From positions 1-64,000 of the forward strand of contig CAWJZU010000042.1 in NCBI GenBank assembly GCA_963847345.1: DNA of 64,000 nt. The letters are read 5' to 3'. This document shows, piece by piece, positions 1 through 7,491 of this stretch; positions within the stretch are counted from its first letter, which is position 1; every line of letters starts with the position of its first letter. Under the pieces are notes generated by a model, which was not told the origin of the DNA, searched no databases, and saw only the letters and a list, made by a program, of their open reading frames with translations. This DNA is from DATARH01 sp963847345. Its GTDB lineage: Bacteria; Pseudomonadota; Alphaproteobacteria; ATCC43930; CGMCC-115725. Position numbers and translations under genes: made by a program.

Positions 1-193
1 TGTCGGGAAGCAACTCGCTTTCGATCTTCGAGATCTGATCCTTCAGCAGCAACTTGCGTTTCTTCAGGCGCTGCATTTGCAGCTGATCGAAAGGACCGCG
101 TTCGACGATCCGCGCAATCACATCATCGAGGTCGCGGTGCTCGGTTTTGAGCGCTGCGAGCTTGGTTTTGAGGGCTTCGACGTCAAGATCCAT
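1..193 (-). CDS. DUF465 (YdcH-like) small protein, 3' end cut by window edge
   Basis: The minus strand from ATG at 193 reads 64 codons without a stop to the window edge. It starts MDLDVEALKTKLAALK, contains a hydrophilic heptad-like helix, and ends in the family-typical RLKKRKLLLKDQI ... ELLPD. DUF465/YdcH proteins are about 55-75 residues, alpha-helical and of unknown function, so only the last few codons are missing. It is divergent from the TIGR02444 gene, with 74 bp between the starts. A second family member lies at 1566-1733; paired DUF465 genes are common in alphaproteobacteria. No clear Shine-Dalgarno is visible, but the family match makes the start likely. Confidence 0.8.
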   Translation of the reverse strand, partial: MDLDVEALKTKLAALKTEHRDLDDVIARIVERGPFDQLQMQRLKKRKLLLKDQISKIESELLPD

Positions 194-267
194 CGTGCTG
201 GCGCCATTGGCGCATCAAGTGGTACTGTTGCCGTCGCGTTCGGTATAGCACGAAATGAGCCGTTGTC

Positions 268-825
268 ATGGAGCGCAAGACCATCAAACGCGATCTCTCG
301 CACGCCACCACAATTCGACACCCCGATCACGCGGACGATACGGGCAACCACGCCGCCGACGTATTTTGGCGGTTTTCGCTGGCGCTGTACGCGCGGTCCG
401 GGATTGCCGATGCGCTGATCGCGCTGCAGGACCGCGCCGGGCTTGACGTCAATCTGATCCTGTTCGGTCTCTGGTTCGGGATGCGGCATGGACAGGAACT
501 CGGGCGGGATCGGTTCGCTGCGGCAGCCGAGGCTGCCGCCGAGCCGAACAACGTCGTCCGCAGCATCCGCATGCTACGTCGGCAGCTTGTCGGCGGCACC
601 GACGACGATGTCCGTTCGCTGCGCGGCGCGGTGCTGCGATTGGAACTTGCCGCCGAGCGGCAGGTTCAACGGCGTCTGGCCGCCTGCGCCGGCGTGGCGC
701 ACGCGCCCGGCGACCGGTGGTCCGCGGCGCTAGCCAATCTCGCCTGCTGTCTCGGCGACGAGAGCGAGTCGGCGGAGGCCGCGATCTTGCGCCGCGAGTT
801 CGCGGCGCTGACGCGGCGTGCCTAA
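268..825 (+). CDS. TIGR02444 family protein (hypothetical)
   Basis: The product has 185 residues. The conserved start of the family is visible at about residues 32-70: FWRFSLALYARSGIADALIA, then LQDRAGLDVNLILFGLW. The family is found in proteobacteria and has no established function. The rest is a charged alpha-helical region ending RREFAALTRRA. The start ATG at 268 follows a 74-bp divergent gap shared with the DUF465 gene. Its stop overlaps the convergent ubiX stop by 4 bp (822-825), so the two genes abut tail to tail. No signal peptide or membrane segment is seen. The family call is firm; the function is unknown. Confidence 0.8.
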   Translation: MERKTIKRDLSHATTIRHPDHADDTGNHAADVFWRFSLALYARSGIADALIALQDRAGLDVNLILFGLWFGMRHGQELGRDRFAAAAEAAAEPNNVVRSIRMLRRQLVGGTDDDVRSLRGAVLRLELAAERQVQRRLAACAGVAHAPGDRWSAALANLACCLGDESESAEAAILRREFAALTRRA

Positions 826-1409
826 TCCTCGGACGCCTCGCCCCAGCGGCGGACAGTGCCGGCGTCGAGCCCGAACAGATCGAGCATGCGCCCGAGGGTG
901 TGATCGATCATTTCGGTAATGCTCCGTGGCTTTGCATAGAAGGCGGGTACCGGCGGTGCGACGACCGCGCCCATCTCCGACAGTGCTGCCATCGTTCGCA
1001 GGTGCCCGATATGGAGCGGCGTTTCCCGCACCATCAGCACGAGGCGGCGGCGCTCCTTGAGCGTGACGTCGGCCGCGCGCGTCAGCAGCGTCGTCGTCGC
1101 GCCGGTTGCGATTTCGGCCATGCTGCGGATCGAGCAAGGGGCGACAATCATCCCGATCGTGGGAAACGAACCCGACGAGATCGGCGCGGCGAGATCGCCG
1201 ATCGCGTGCACGGCATCGGCGCGGGACCGCAATTCGGCCGCTTTCAGGTCGGTTTCAAGCGCCAGCGTCAGTTCGGCCGAGCGCGTCATCACGAGATGGG
1301 TGTCTACCGGCAACGGGCGCAACAGGTCCAACAGGCGTGCGCCGTAGATGGCGCCGGACGCACCGCTGATGCCGACCACCAGGCGCGGCCTTGCCGTATC
1401 GTCCGGCAT
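822..1409 (-). CDS. ubiX: Flavin prenyltransferase UbiX
   Basis: The 195-residue product has the UbiX pattern: an N-terminal flavin-binding loop GISGASGAIYGARLLDLL (about residues 13-30), the central APCSIRSMAEIATG, and the C-terminal segment RETPLHIGHLRTMAALSEMG with PPVPAFYAKP. UbiX attaches a dimethylallyl group to FMN to make the prenyl-FMN cofactor used by UbiD decarboxylases in ubiquinone synthesis, in the cytoplasm. Length matches the family (about 190-200). No ubiD lies in the window, so this copy could serve ubiquinone synthesis or another UbiD-type enzyme elsewhere. It converges with the TIGR02444 gene. Confidence 0.93.
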   Translation of the reverse strand: MPDDTARPRLVVGISGASGAIYGARLLDLLRPLPVDTHLVMTRSAELTLALETDLKAAELRSRADAVHAIGDLAAPISSGSFPTIGMIVAPCSIRSMAEIATGATTTLLTRAADVTLKERRRLVLMVRETPLHIGHLRTMAALSEMGAVVAPPVPAFYAKPRSITEMIDHTLGRMLDLFGLDAGTVRRWGEASED

Positions 1410-1565
1410 CTAGGCTCGTTCCTGCGGGAGGAGCATGGCGGCGGCCCGACCTCTGTAATTTGACATAATGGTGACCACCTTGATGAAAGGGTTTCACGCC
1501 CTGGCCGGCGGACCGCTCCGGCGGTACCATCGGCCGCTACGACGCCTATCAGGAGGGAACCAGCA

Positions 1566-1733
1566 ATGTCGGTGCAAGATCGCATCGAGGCGCTCCGCGA
1601 GAAACACGCGTCGCTTGAACGCGCCATCGATGAGGAGATCCATCGTCCGCTTCCCAATCAGGACACGGTGCACGATCTGAAGCGCCAGAAACTGCGCATC
1701 AAAGATGAGATTTTCGCACTGGAGCGGCAATAG
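1566..1733 (+). CDS. DUF465 (YdcH-like) small protein
   Basis: A 55-residue ORF starts at ATG 1566 after a strong AGGAGG Shine-Dalgarno at 1551-1556 and stops at 1731-1733. It reads MSVQDRIEALREKHASL, then HDLKRQKLRIKDEI, which is the DUF465 signature: a short hydrophilic helix pair ending in K-x-x-I-KDEI. Function is unknown; family members are small cytoplasmic proteins. It is monocistronic, being followed 23 bp later by a rho-independent terminator. It is the second DUF465 gene in 1.7 kb, and is clearly divergent in sequence from the one at the left edge. Confidence 0.88.
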   Translation: MSVQDRIEALREKHASLERAIDEEIHRPLPNQDTVHDLKRQKLRIKDEIFALERQ

Positions 1734-1756
1734 CCGCATCTCGAGCACTCACGTCT

Positions 1757-1791
1757 AAAAGCCGGAGAACTCCACCCTCTCCGGCTTTTTT
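1757..1791 (+). terminator. Rho-independent terminator after the DUF465 gene
   Basis: A 12-bp perfect inverted repeat (AAAAGCCGGAGA at 1757-1768 and TCTCCGGCTTTT at 1778-1789) encloses a 9-nt loop and runs into a T tract on the plus strand. It lies just downstream of the plus-strand DUF465 stop. The A-run on the 5' side would also allow weak termination in the other direction. Confidence 0.9.
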
Positions 1792-1874
1792 GTTGTCGAA
1801 TCAAAGGTGGGCGGCTGTGTGCCGAAACGGAACAAAGCTGAAAAACGGCTCCCTTGCAGCCGATCGGCAAGGGC

Positions 1875-2070
1875 TTACAGGCTCTCGTCGAGCGATTTGT
1901 TGATCGCGCTGATCGATGAGGCCGAGAAGCTGTGGCCGCACAACGCCTCGGTCACCACCTTGACCTTGCGCGCCGAAACGCCCTCTACGTACATCTCGGC
2001 CAGGGTGCCGGCCAGCGCCTTTTCCAAGCGCTGTTGGCGTTCGAATGTGCTGAAGAACGATTTTTTCTCG
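1875..2070 (-). pseudogene. Remnant of IS256/mutator-type transposase
   Basis: The minus strand contains a stretch of about 64 codons, in order FERQQRLEKALAGTLAEMYV, EGVSARKVKVVTEALCG, HSFSASSISAINKSLDESL and then TAA at 1877-1875. This is the central segment of IS256-family (Mutator) transposases, upstream of the DDE catalytic domain: the E-M-Y-x-x-G-V-S-x-R-K-V motif is diagnostic. The N-terminal third runs out of frame upstream of about 2070 and the whole catalytic part is missing, so the gene is dead. No terminal inverted repeats were recognised. The surrounding 1792-2538 region holds no intact gene. Confidence 0.75.
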
Positions 2071-2289
2071 GTGGACCTCGACGAAATTTAGGTTGAGCAG
2101 GAACTCGGAGCGGTGGTTGCCCTGCCGGGCCTCTGGGGGCAGACGTCGTGAGCGGTGGCCGGCTCGGACACGGCAATCCGCCGTCTGAGCGCCGACACGG
2201 TCGATCTGCGCGGCGGCGTGCACTTTAGACCGAAGGACCTGGGCGCGCCCGCCAAGACGGCGGCGGGCGAGGACTGGGCCATTCGCGTG

Positions 2290-2412
2290 CCGCCGCGCAG
2301 CGGCCTCGCAACCTTCGCGGCGCAGTTCGCCAATCTGCCTGTCGCGCTGCTTGCCGGGAGCGCGGTGTTGTCACTGGCAACCGGCGGCGTCTTCGATGCC
2401 GCGATCGCGATC
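2290..2412 (+). pseudogene. Fragment of a P-type cation-transporting ATPase
   Basis: Inside an otherwise meaningless reading frame, the stretch SGLATFAAQFANLPVALLAG followed by SAVLSLATGGVFDAAIA matches the first transmembrane hairpin of cation-transporting P-type ATPases (pattern F-x-x-Q-F-x-x-L-P-V-x-L-L ... LSxATGG-x-x-D-A). Neither the phosphorylation loop nor the rest of the protein follows, and the frame degrades past 2412. It sits beside the IS256 remnant, so it is probably debris left by a transposition or deletion. Recognition is from one motif only. Confidence 0.5.
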
Positions 2413-2538
2413 GAGACGCGATCGCGCCCGGCAGGCGCGCCGATCTCGCCCGGGTTGCCTATATGGAGGCGGGCACGCCCGTGCGGCAGGTCCAGCAGCC
2501 CGGCCGGCAGCCGCATCGTCTGATAAGGGAGGAACCAA

Positions 2539-3087
2539 GTGGATCCGATCGATGAGGTTCTTGCGGTCCTGCGCGATGCCGGGCAGGGGCATTACGGCGA
2601 AAGCGCGGTGACGCAGCTCGAACACGCGCTGCAATGCGCGATGCTCGCCGAGCGTGATGGCGCAACGCCGGCGCTGATCGCGGCCGCGCTGCTGCACGAT
2701 ATCGGCCATCTGGTCAATCCGGACGACCGAACGGCGACCGCACGCGGCGAGGACGGCGAGCACGAACATACCGGGGCCGAGTATCTCGCCCGTTGGTTCG
2801 GCGAAGAGGTCACGCGGCCTGTCTATCTGCACGTTGCCGCCAAGCGCTACCTGACCGCCACCGATCCGACCTATGCGGCGATCCTGTCGCCGGCTTCGAT
2901 GCTCAGCCTCAGTTTGCAAGGCGGTCCGTTCTCGGCCGAGATGGCGCAGCGCTTCGCCGCCCAGCCCGGCGCAAAGGCGGCGATAAGCCTGCGGCGCTGG
3001 GACGAAGCCGCCAAGGTACAGGGCGCGCCGACCCCGTCGCTGGATCATTTCCGTCAGTATCTCGGCTTGGCGGTCAGCCTGCGCTGA
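2539..3087 (+). CDS. HD-domain oxygenase, PhnZ-like (phosphonate degradation HDIG family, TIGR03276 type)
   Basis: The product has 182 residues and starts at GTG 2539 behind a good AAGGGAGGA Shine-Dalgarno (2525-2533). Metal-ligand residues of the HD oxygenase group are in place: Y19, H29, the H53-D54 pair with H57 (LLHDIGH), H75 (EHEH), H98, K102 and D155 (RRWDEAAK). Characterised PhnZ uses a mixed-valent di-iron centre to cleave the C-P bond of a 2-amino-1-hydroxyethyl-phosphonate, giving glycine and phosphate; TmpB does the same for a trimethylated analogue. The gene immediately precedes phnC, supporting a phosphonate role. The usual partner, a PhnY-type Fe/2-oxoglutarate hydroxylase, is not in the window, so the substrate is inferred only to be an alpha-hydroxyphosphonate. 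Confidence 0.8.
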   Translation: MDPIDEVLAVLRDAGQGHYGESAVTQLEHALQCAMLAERDGATPALIAAALLHDIGHLVNPDDRTATARGEDGEHEHTGAEYLARWFGEEVTRPVYLHVAAKRYLTATDPTYAAILSPASMLSLSLQGGPFSAEMAQRFAAQPGAKAAISLRRWDEAAKVQGAPTPSLDHFRQYLGLAVSLR

Positions 3088-3116
3088 CGTCACGCAACCG
3101 TCATTAGGCTGTCACA
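3087..3116 (+). promoter_or_regulatory. Pho-box-like site upstream of phnC (three 11-bp-spaced half-sites)
   Basis: Three hexamers ACGTCA (3087), CCGTCA (3098) and CTGTCA (3109) repeat at exactly 11-bp intervals on the plus strand. The PhoB consensus is two direct CTGTCA-like repeats 11 bp apart. The site starts at the last base of the HD oxygenase gene and lies about 95 bp before the phnC start, where an activator site for the phn genes would be expected. Binding is inferred, not shown. Confidence 0.7.
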
Positions 3117-3211
3117 GCGGTATCACCGAAGCCAGGATAGGGTCGGTCAGCCTTCTGCCTTGCGTTCATCACGGCGGAGGTCCCGTGGTTTGACGGACGT
3201 ATGGTCGCCGG

Positions 3212-4030
3212 ATGCTCGAAATTGACGGTCTCACACGGCGTTTCGCAACGAAGCTCGCGGTCTATGACGTGTCGCTGCAAATCGGGCAGGGCAGCTTTGT
3301 CGGCGTAATCGGCCGCTCCGGCGCCGGGAAATCGACCTTGCTGCGGCTGCTCAATCGGCTGATCGAGCCGAGCAGCGGGCGCATCGTCTATGATGGCGTT
3401 GAGGTTACTGCGCTGCGCGGCCGCGAGCTGCGACAATGGCGGGCGCGAGCGGCGATGATCTCCCAGCAGTTCAACCTGATCGGTCGGCTCGACGTGCTGA
3501 CCAATGTCATGATCGGCCGCATCTCGACAGTGCCGCAATGGCGCGCGCTGCTCGCTCTTTGGCCGGAGCGGGACAAGGCGGTCGCACTGGCCGCGCTCGA
3601 ACAGTTCGGCATCGCGGCGCTTGCGGCACAGCGGGCCGCACAACTGTCCGGCGGCCAGCAGCAGCGCGTCGCGATCGTCCGCGCGCTCGTGCAGGAGCCT
3701 GAACTGTTGCTCGCCGACGAACCGATTGCCTCGCTCGACCCGCACAACACGCGACTGGTGATGGACGCGCTGCGCCGGCTCAATCGTGAGTTCGGGATCA
3801 CTGTGATGTGCAACCTGCACGCTCTCGATGTCGCACGCGACTATTGCGATCGGCTGATCGGCATGGCGGCCGGTCAGTTCGTCTTCGACGGCGCGCCGGC
3901 GGCGCTGACCGACGATGTGGCGCATGCGCTGTATGGCCTGTCCGACGGCGAGCAGCCGGCCGCCGCTGCGCCGGCCGCGGCGAAGGGGTCGGGCGTTCCG
4001 ACAAAAATTTATGGCCACGCCACCGCATAG
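3212..4030 (+). CDS. phnC: Phosphonate ABC transporter ATP-binding protein PhnC
   Basis: The 272-residue product is an ABC ATPase: Walker A GRSGAGKST near residues 35-43, a Q-loop in MISQQFNLIGRLDVLTNVMI, signature LSGGQQQRVAIVRAL, Walker B LLLADEP and a switch histidine in CNLHALDVARDYCDR. The Q-loop region (FNLIGRLDVLTNVMIGR) and LHALDVAR are characteristic of PhnC rather than of general ABC ATPases. It powers uptake of phosphonates or phosphite through PhnE at the inner membrane. It heads phnC-phnD-(phytase-like)-phnE-phnE2 and lies downstream of a Pho-box-like triple repeat. The C-terminus has an Ala/Pro-rich extension of about 20 residues. Confidence 0.93.
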   Translation: MLEIDGLTRRFATKLAVYDVSLQIGQGSFVGVIGRSGAGKSTLLRLLNRLIEPSSGRIVYDGVEVTALRGRELRQWRARAAMISQQFNLIGRLDVLTNVMIGRISTVPQWRALLALWPERDKAVALAALEQFGIAALAAQRAAQLSGGQQQRVAIVRALVQEPELLLADEPIASLDPHNTRLVMDALRRLNREFGITVMCNLHALDVARDYCDRLIGMAAGQFVFDGAPAALTDDVAHALYGLSDGEQPAAAAPAAAKGSGVPTKIYGHATA

Positions 4031-4080
4031 CCAGAGGGCGACCGCCGCGTGGCTCCGGCATTTTTGAATAGGAGTAAAAG

Positions 4081-4992
4081 ATGCTCGATCGTCGTCATTT
4101 GTTGCTTTCAGCTGTCGCCTTCGCGAGTTTCTGCGGCATCGCGCACGCGGCGGATGACTGGAAGAAGCAGTATCCGGAACTGACCTTCGCGGTCGTGCCG
4201 GCCGAGAACGCCTCCGGGGTCGCCGACCGCTACCAGCCGTTTGTCGAATACCTGTCGAAACAGCTCGGTGTTCCCGTCAAATTGCGCGTCGCCAACGATT
4301 ATGCCGCGGTGATCGAAGGCCAGCGCGCCGGCAACATCCAGATCGCCTATTACGGGCCCGCCTCCTACTCGAAGGCGTACCTGACCGGAGTCAAAACCGA
4401 ACCGTTCGCGACGACACGCAACAATGACGGCGCGGTCGGCTATTTCTCGGTGATCTACGTCAAGGCCGACAGCCCCTACAAGGACATCAAGGATTTGAAG
4501 GGCAAGACGATCGGCTTTGTCGATCCGAACTCGACATCCGGCTACAACGCGCCGCGCTATTTTCTGAACAAGGCTGGCATCGACGTGGACAGCTTTTTCG
4601 GCAAGTCGATTGTTACCGGGAGCCACGAGAACGCCGTCATCGCGCTCGACAAGGGCACCGTGGATGCCGCGGCGAACTGGTGGAACGCAGATAACGACTC
4701 GAACCTGACCCGGATGGACAAGAAGGGGATGGTGAAGAAAGAAGATTTCCGCATTGTCTTCAAATCCGACATGCTGCCGGGTTCGCCCTACGCATATCTT
4801 TCGACATTGCCTGACGACCTGAAAAAAGCCATCCAGAAAGCCTTCGCCGAGGCGCCGCAAAAAGACAAAGCTGCCTTCGAGCGTCTGTCCGACGGCAAGG
4901 ACAAGGAATTTGTGCCGGTCGCGCACAAGGATTATGTGGATACGGTCCAGATGATCCAATACGTGGACGAGATGCGGAAGAAGAGAAGTTGA
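4081..4992 (+). CDS. phnD: Phosphate/phosphonate ABC transporter substrate-binding protein PhnD
   Basis: The 303-residue product starts at ATG 4081, preceded by AGGAGTAAAAG. Residues 1-23 (MLDRRHLLLSAVAF ... AHA) form a Sec signal peptide, followed by a PhnD-type mature protein with TFAVVPAENASGVADRYQPF and the IAYYGPASYSKAY ligand-pocket segment. The DPNSTSGYNAPRYFL segment is the typical phosphonate-binding S/T-S-G loop. It captures phosphonate or phosphite in the periplasm and hands it to PhnE. It lies 50 bp after phnC. Family length is about 290-330. Confidence 0.92.
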   Translation: MLDRRHLLLSAVAFASFCGIAHAADDWKKQYPELTFAVVPAENASGVADRYQPFVEYLSKQLGVPVKLRVANDYAAVIEGQRAGNIQIAYYGPASYSKAYLTGVKTEPFATTRNNDGAVGYFSVIYVKADSPYKDIKDLKGKTIGFVDPNSTSGYNAPRYFLNKAGIDVDSFFGKSIVTGSHENAVIALDKGTVDAAANWWNADNDSNLTRMDKKGMVKKEDFRIVFKSDMLPGSPYAYLSTLPDDLKKAIQKAFAEAPQKDKAAFERLSDGKDKEFVPVAHKDYVDTVQMIQYVDEMRKKRS

Positions 4993-5046
4993 AACAACAT
5001 GCACTTTCGGGACCTGTTGAAAACATCAAAATCATGGGGTTAGATA

Positions 5047-6494
5047 ATGCGAGGAGTTAAATCTCTGGTCTTTGTCATGACTGCGCTCATGGCGGTACCG
5101 GCGGCCAACGCTACGCCTCTGTTGATAGCCGCGGGCAGCCTGAACGCCACCAGCGATCTGTCCGGGCTGAGCGCGCCGCTCGAGAACGGGCTGCCCGGCG
5201 ACATATTGGGCGGGATCGGCTCGGGTCTGGCCTATGCCGGCGGCAACACGTTTTTCGCGCTGCCGGACCGTGGCCCGAACGCAACGGCGTACAACTCCAA
5301 TGTCGACAATACCGTCTCCTACATCAGCCGCTTTCAGACCGTGAACCTTGCGCTGGCACCAAGCGTCGGGCCAGGACTACCGTTCACCTGACCCCGACCC
5401 TGGCCAAGACGACGCTGCTGTACAGCCCGACCCCTCTGGTCTACGGAACCGGCTCGGGGCTCGGCAACAAAATCGACGGCGTCACCCCGATCGGCTCGGG
5501 GGCGCCGTCACAGAATCCCGCCAACACCTTCTATTTTACGGGCCGCTCGGACAATTTCGACGCCACTAAGAACTCGGGCAATCCGAACAACGCGCGCCTC
5601 GATCCGGAGTCGATCCGCGTTTCGAACGATGGCAAGAGCGTGTTCATGTCGGACGAATACGGGCCGTATGTCTATCAATTCGACCGCGCGACCGGCGCGC
5701 GGATCAAGAGTTTCCAGCTTCCGGACAATCTTTATGTCAGCAAACTGTCGCCGGTTGGCCAGGACGAGATCGACGGCAATGCCTCCGGCCGAACCGCGAA
5801 CAAGGGCATGGAAGGCCTCGCCATCACGCCCGACGGCAAGACCCTGGTCGGCATCATGCAGGCAGCAACGATTCAGGACGCCGCCGATCCGGCGACGGCG
5901 AAATTGCTGCGTATTGTCACGATCGACATCGCGACCGGAGCGACGCATGAATACGGCTATCTGCTGACCGTCGGCTCCGGGGCCAGCGATATCGTTGCAA
6001 TTAATGACCACGAATTTCTGGTTGACGAGCGCGACGGCAAGGGTCTCGGAGACGGGTCTGCCGCCACGTTTAAAAAGCTGTACAAGATCAACCTGACAGG
6101 CGCGACCGACATCACTAACCTCACCGGCGCAGATGCGGTCAAGGCAGCGGTCGGCAAAACGCAGTTTCTCGATCTGGTAACCGCGCTGGAGACCGAACTC
6201 GGCCTTGATGCGACCCAGATCCCCTCCAAGATCGAGGGTCTTGCCTTCGGCCAAGACGTGCTGCAGCAGGGCGTACCGACGCACACGCTGTTTGTCGCCA
6301 ACGACAATGACTTCGTTCCGGCGGACGCCGGAACGAACCAGTTCTTCGTGTTCGGATTTACCGATGACGACCTGCCTGGGTTCGTACAGCAGCAGCTGGC
6401 TGTGCCCGAGCCGTCATCGCTGGTGCTGCTCGCCGGCTCGCTCTTCGGGCTCGGGCTGTGGCGGCGCCGCCGTCCGATGGGCGCACGCGCCTGA
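5047..6494 (+). CDS. PEP-CTERM esterase/phytase-like protein, one frameshift
   Basis: Two consecutive frames join at a one-base shift near 5388: the first ends in GPGLPFT and a TGA (5389-5391), and the next continues LTPTLAKTTLLYSPTPLVYG. Restoring one C in the CC run (ACCTG to ACCCTG) gives a protein of about 480 residues. It has a signal peptide (residues 1-22), the esterase-like activity of phytase repeat region (SNDGKSVFMSDEYGPYVYQF, GMEGLAITPDGKTLVGIMQ), and a C-terminal PEP-CTERM sorting tag: VPEPSSLVLL, a hydrophobic stretch and an RRRR patch. It is exported and probably processed by an exosortase. Family members are linked to release of phosphate from organic phosphates, which fits its place between phnD and phnE. 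The shift is probably a sequencing error, but a real inactivation cannot be excluded. Confidence 0.75.
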
Positions 6495-6594
6495 TCGGGG
6501 TGAAGCCTCACTTGAGCGGTTTGCGGCAACAGCAAACGCTCGAGTGGGCGCCGCCGATCCGCGCTAAATCCGGGCACCCGCGCGGCCACGCTGG

Positions 6595-7491
6595 ATGGAA
6601 TTCCAGATGCATGGCCCAACGCTGACCATTCCGCGGCGGCGCCTCGATCAGCTGCTCGCCGCCTATGGCGGGGAAGTCGCCCGGCGGCGGCGGCGGTCGC
6701 TGGCGGTGCTCGCGCTCGTCGCCGTGCTCGTGTGCGTGGCCGGCTGGTTCGGCGAGGTCGAGCCGGCCACGCTGGCTAATCACCTCTCCGCGCTGACGAG
6801 TTATTTCTCGCGCATTCTGCCGTCGCTGAGCCTTGCCAATTTCGTCGGCGATGTCGCCGAGTGGTACTGGAACCTCTTCGGCTGGCTCAAGCTGCTGTTC
6901 GATACCGTCCTGATCGCCTATTTGGCGACATCAGTCGCGACGGTCGCGGCCGGGCTGCTGGCCTTCGCCGCCGCCGCCAATTTGACCCCCAATGGGGCGT
7001 TGCGCTGGTGCCTGAAGCGCCTGTTCGAGTTCTGCCGTACAGTGCCCGATCTCGTTTTCGCGCTGATGTTCGTCGCCGCGTTCGGGCTTGGGCCGCTGGC
7101 CGGGGTGCTGGCGATCGGCATCCACAGTTTTGGCGCGCTCGGCAAATTATTCACGGAGGTCATCGAGAATATCGACCTGGACCCGGTCGATGGCGTGCGC
7201 AGCGCTGGCGGCGCGTTTCCGGCGGTCGTGCGTTTCGCGGCGCTGCCGCAGGTGCTGCCGGACCTCGCCAGCTATGCGCTGCTGCGCTTCGAGATCAACG
7301 TGCGGGCAAGCTCGATCGTCGGGTTTGTCGGGGCCGGCGGGATCGGCCAGGAGCTGTTCGTCGCGATCCGCAAATTTTACTACACCGATGTCAGCGCGAT
7401 CCTGTTGCTGATCATTGTGACGGTCGCCCTGATCGATGTGGCAACCGAGTGCATCCGCCGCCGCCTGAACCCGGCGGAGGTCGCGCCGTGA
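6595..7491 (+). CDS. phnE: Phosphonate ABC transporter permease PhnE (first copy)
   Basis: The 298-residue product has five to six hydrophobic segments: one at about residues 38-55, then WNLFGWLKLLFDTVLIAYLA and four more. The C-terminal coupling-helix region carries the PhnE hallmark SIVGFVGAGGIGQEL and the EAA-loop-like TEVIENIDLDPVDGVRSAGG. PhnE forms the membrane channel with PhnC at the cytoplasmic face. An alternative start is ATG 6607. Its TGA overlaps the GTG start of the second phnE by 4 bp, indicating translational coupling. Confidence 0.9.
   Translation: MEFQMHGPTLTIPRRRLDQLLAAYGGEVARRRRRSLAVLALVAVLVCVAGWFGEVEPATLANHLSALTSYFSRILPSLSLANFVGDVAEWYWNLFGWLKLLFDTVLIAYLATSVATVAAGLLAFAAAANLTPNGALRWCLKRLFEFCRTVPDLVFALMFVAAFGLGPLAGVLAIGIHSFGALGKLFTEVIENIDLDPVDGVRSAGGAFPAVVRFAALPQVLPDLASYALLRFEINVRASSIVGFVGAGGIGQELFVAIRKFYYTDVSAILLLIIVTVALIDVATECIRRRLNPAEVAP

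Noticed and set aside
1440..1500. Promoter TTGACA near 1463 for the DUF465 gene
   Set aside because: No matching -10 at a proper distance could be found.
5389..5391. TGA in the phytase-like gene as a possible selenocysteine codon
   Set aside because: The protein resumes in another frame after the TGA, so it is a frameshift and not a recoded stop; no Cys is expected there.
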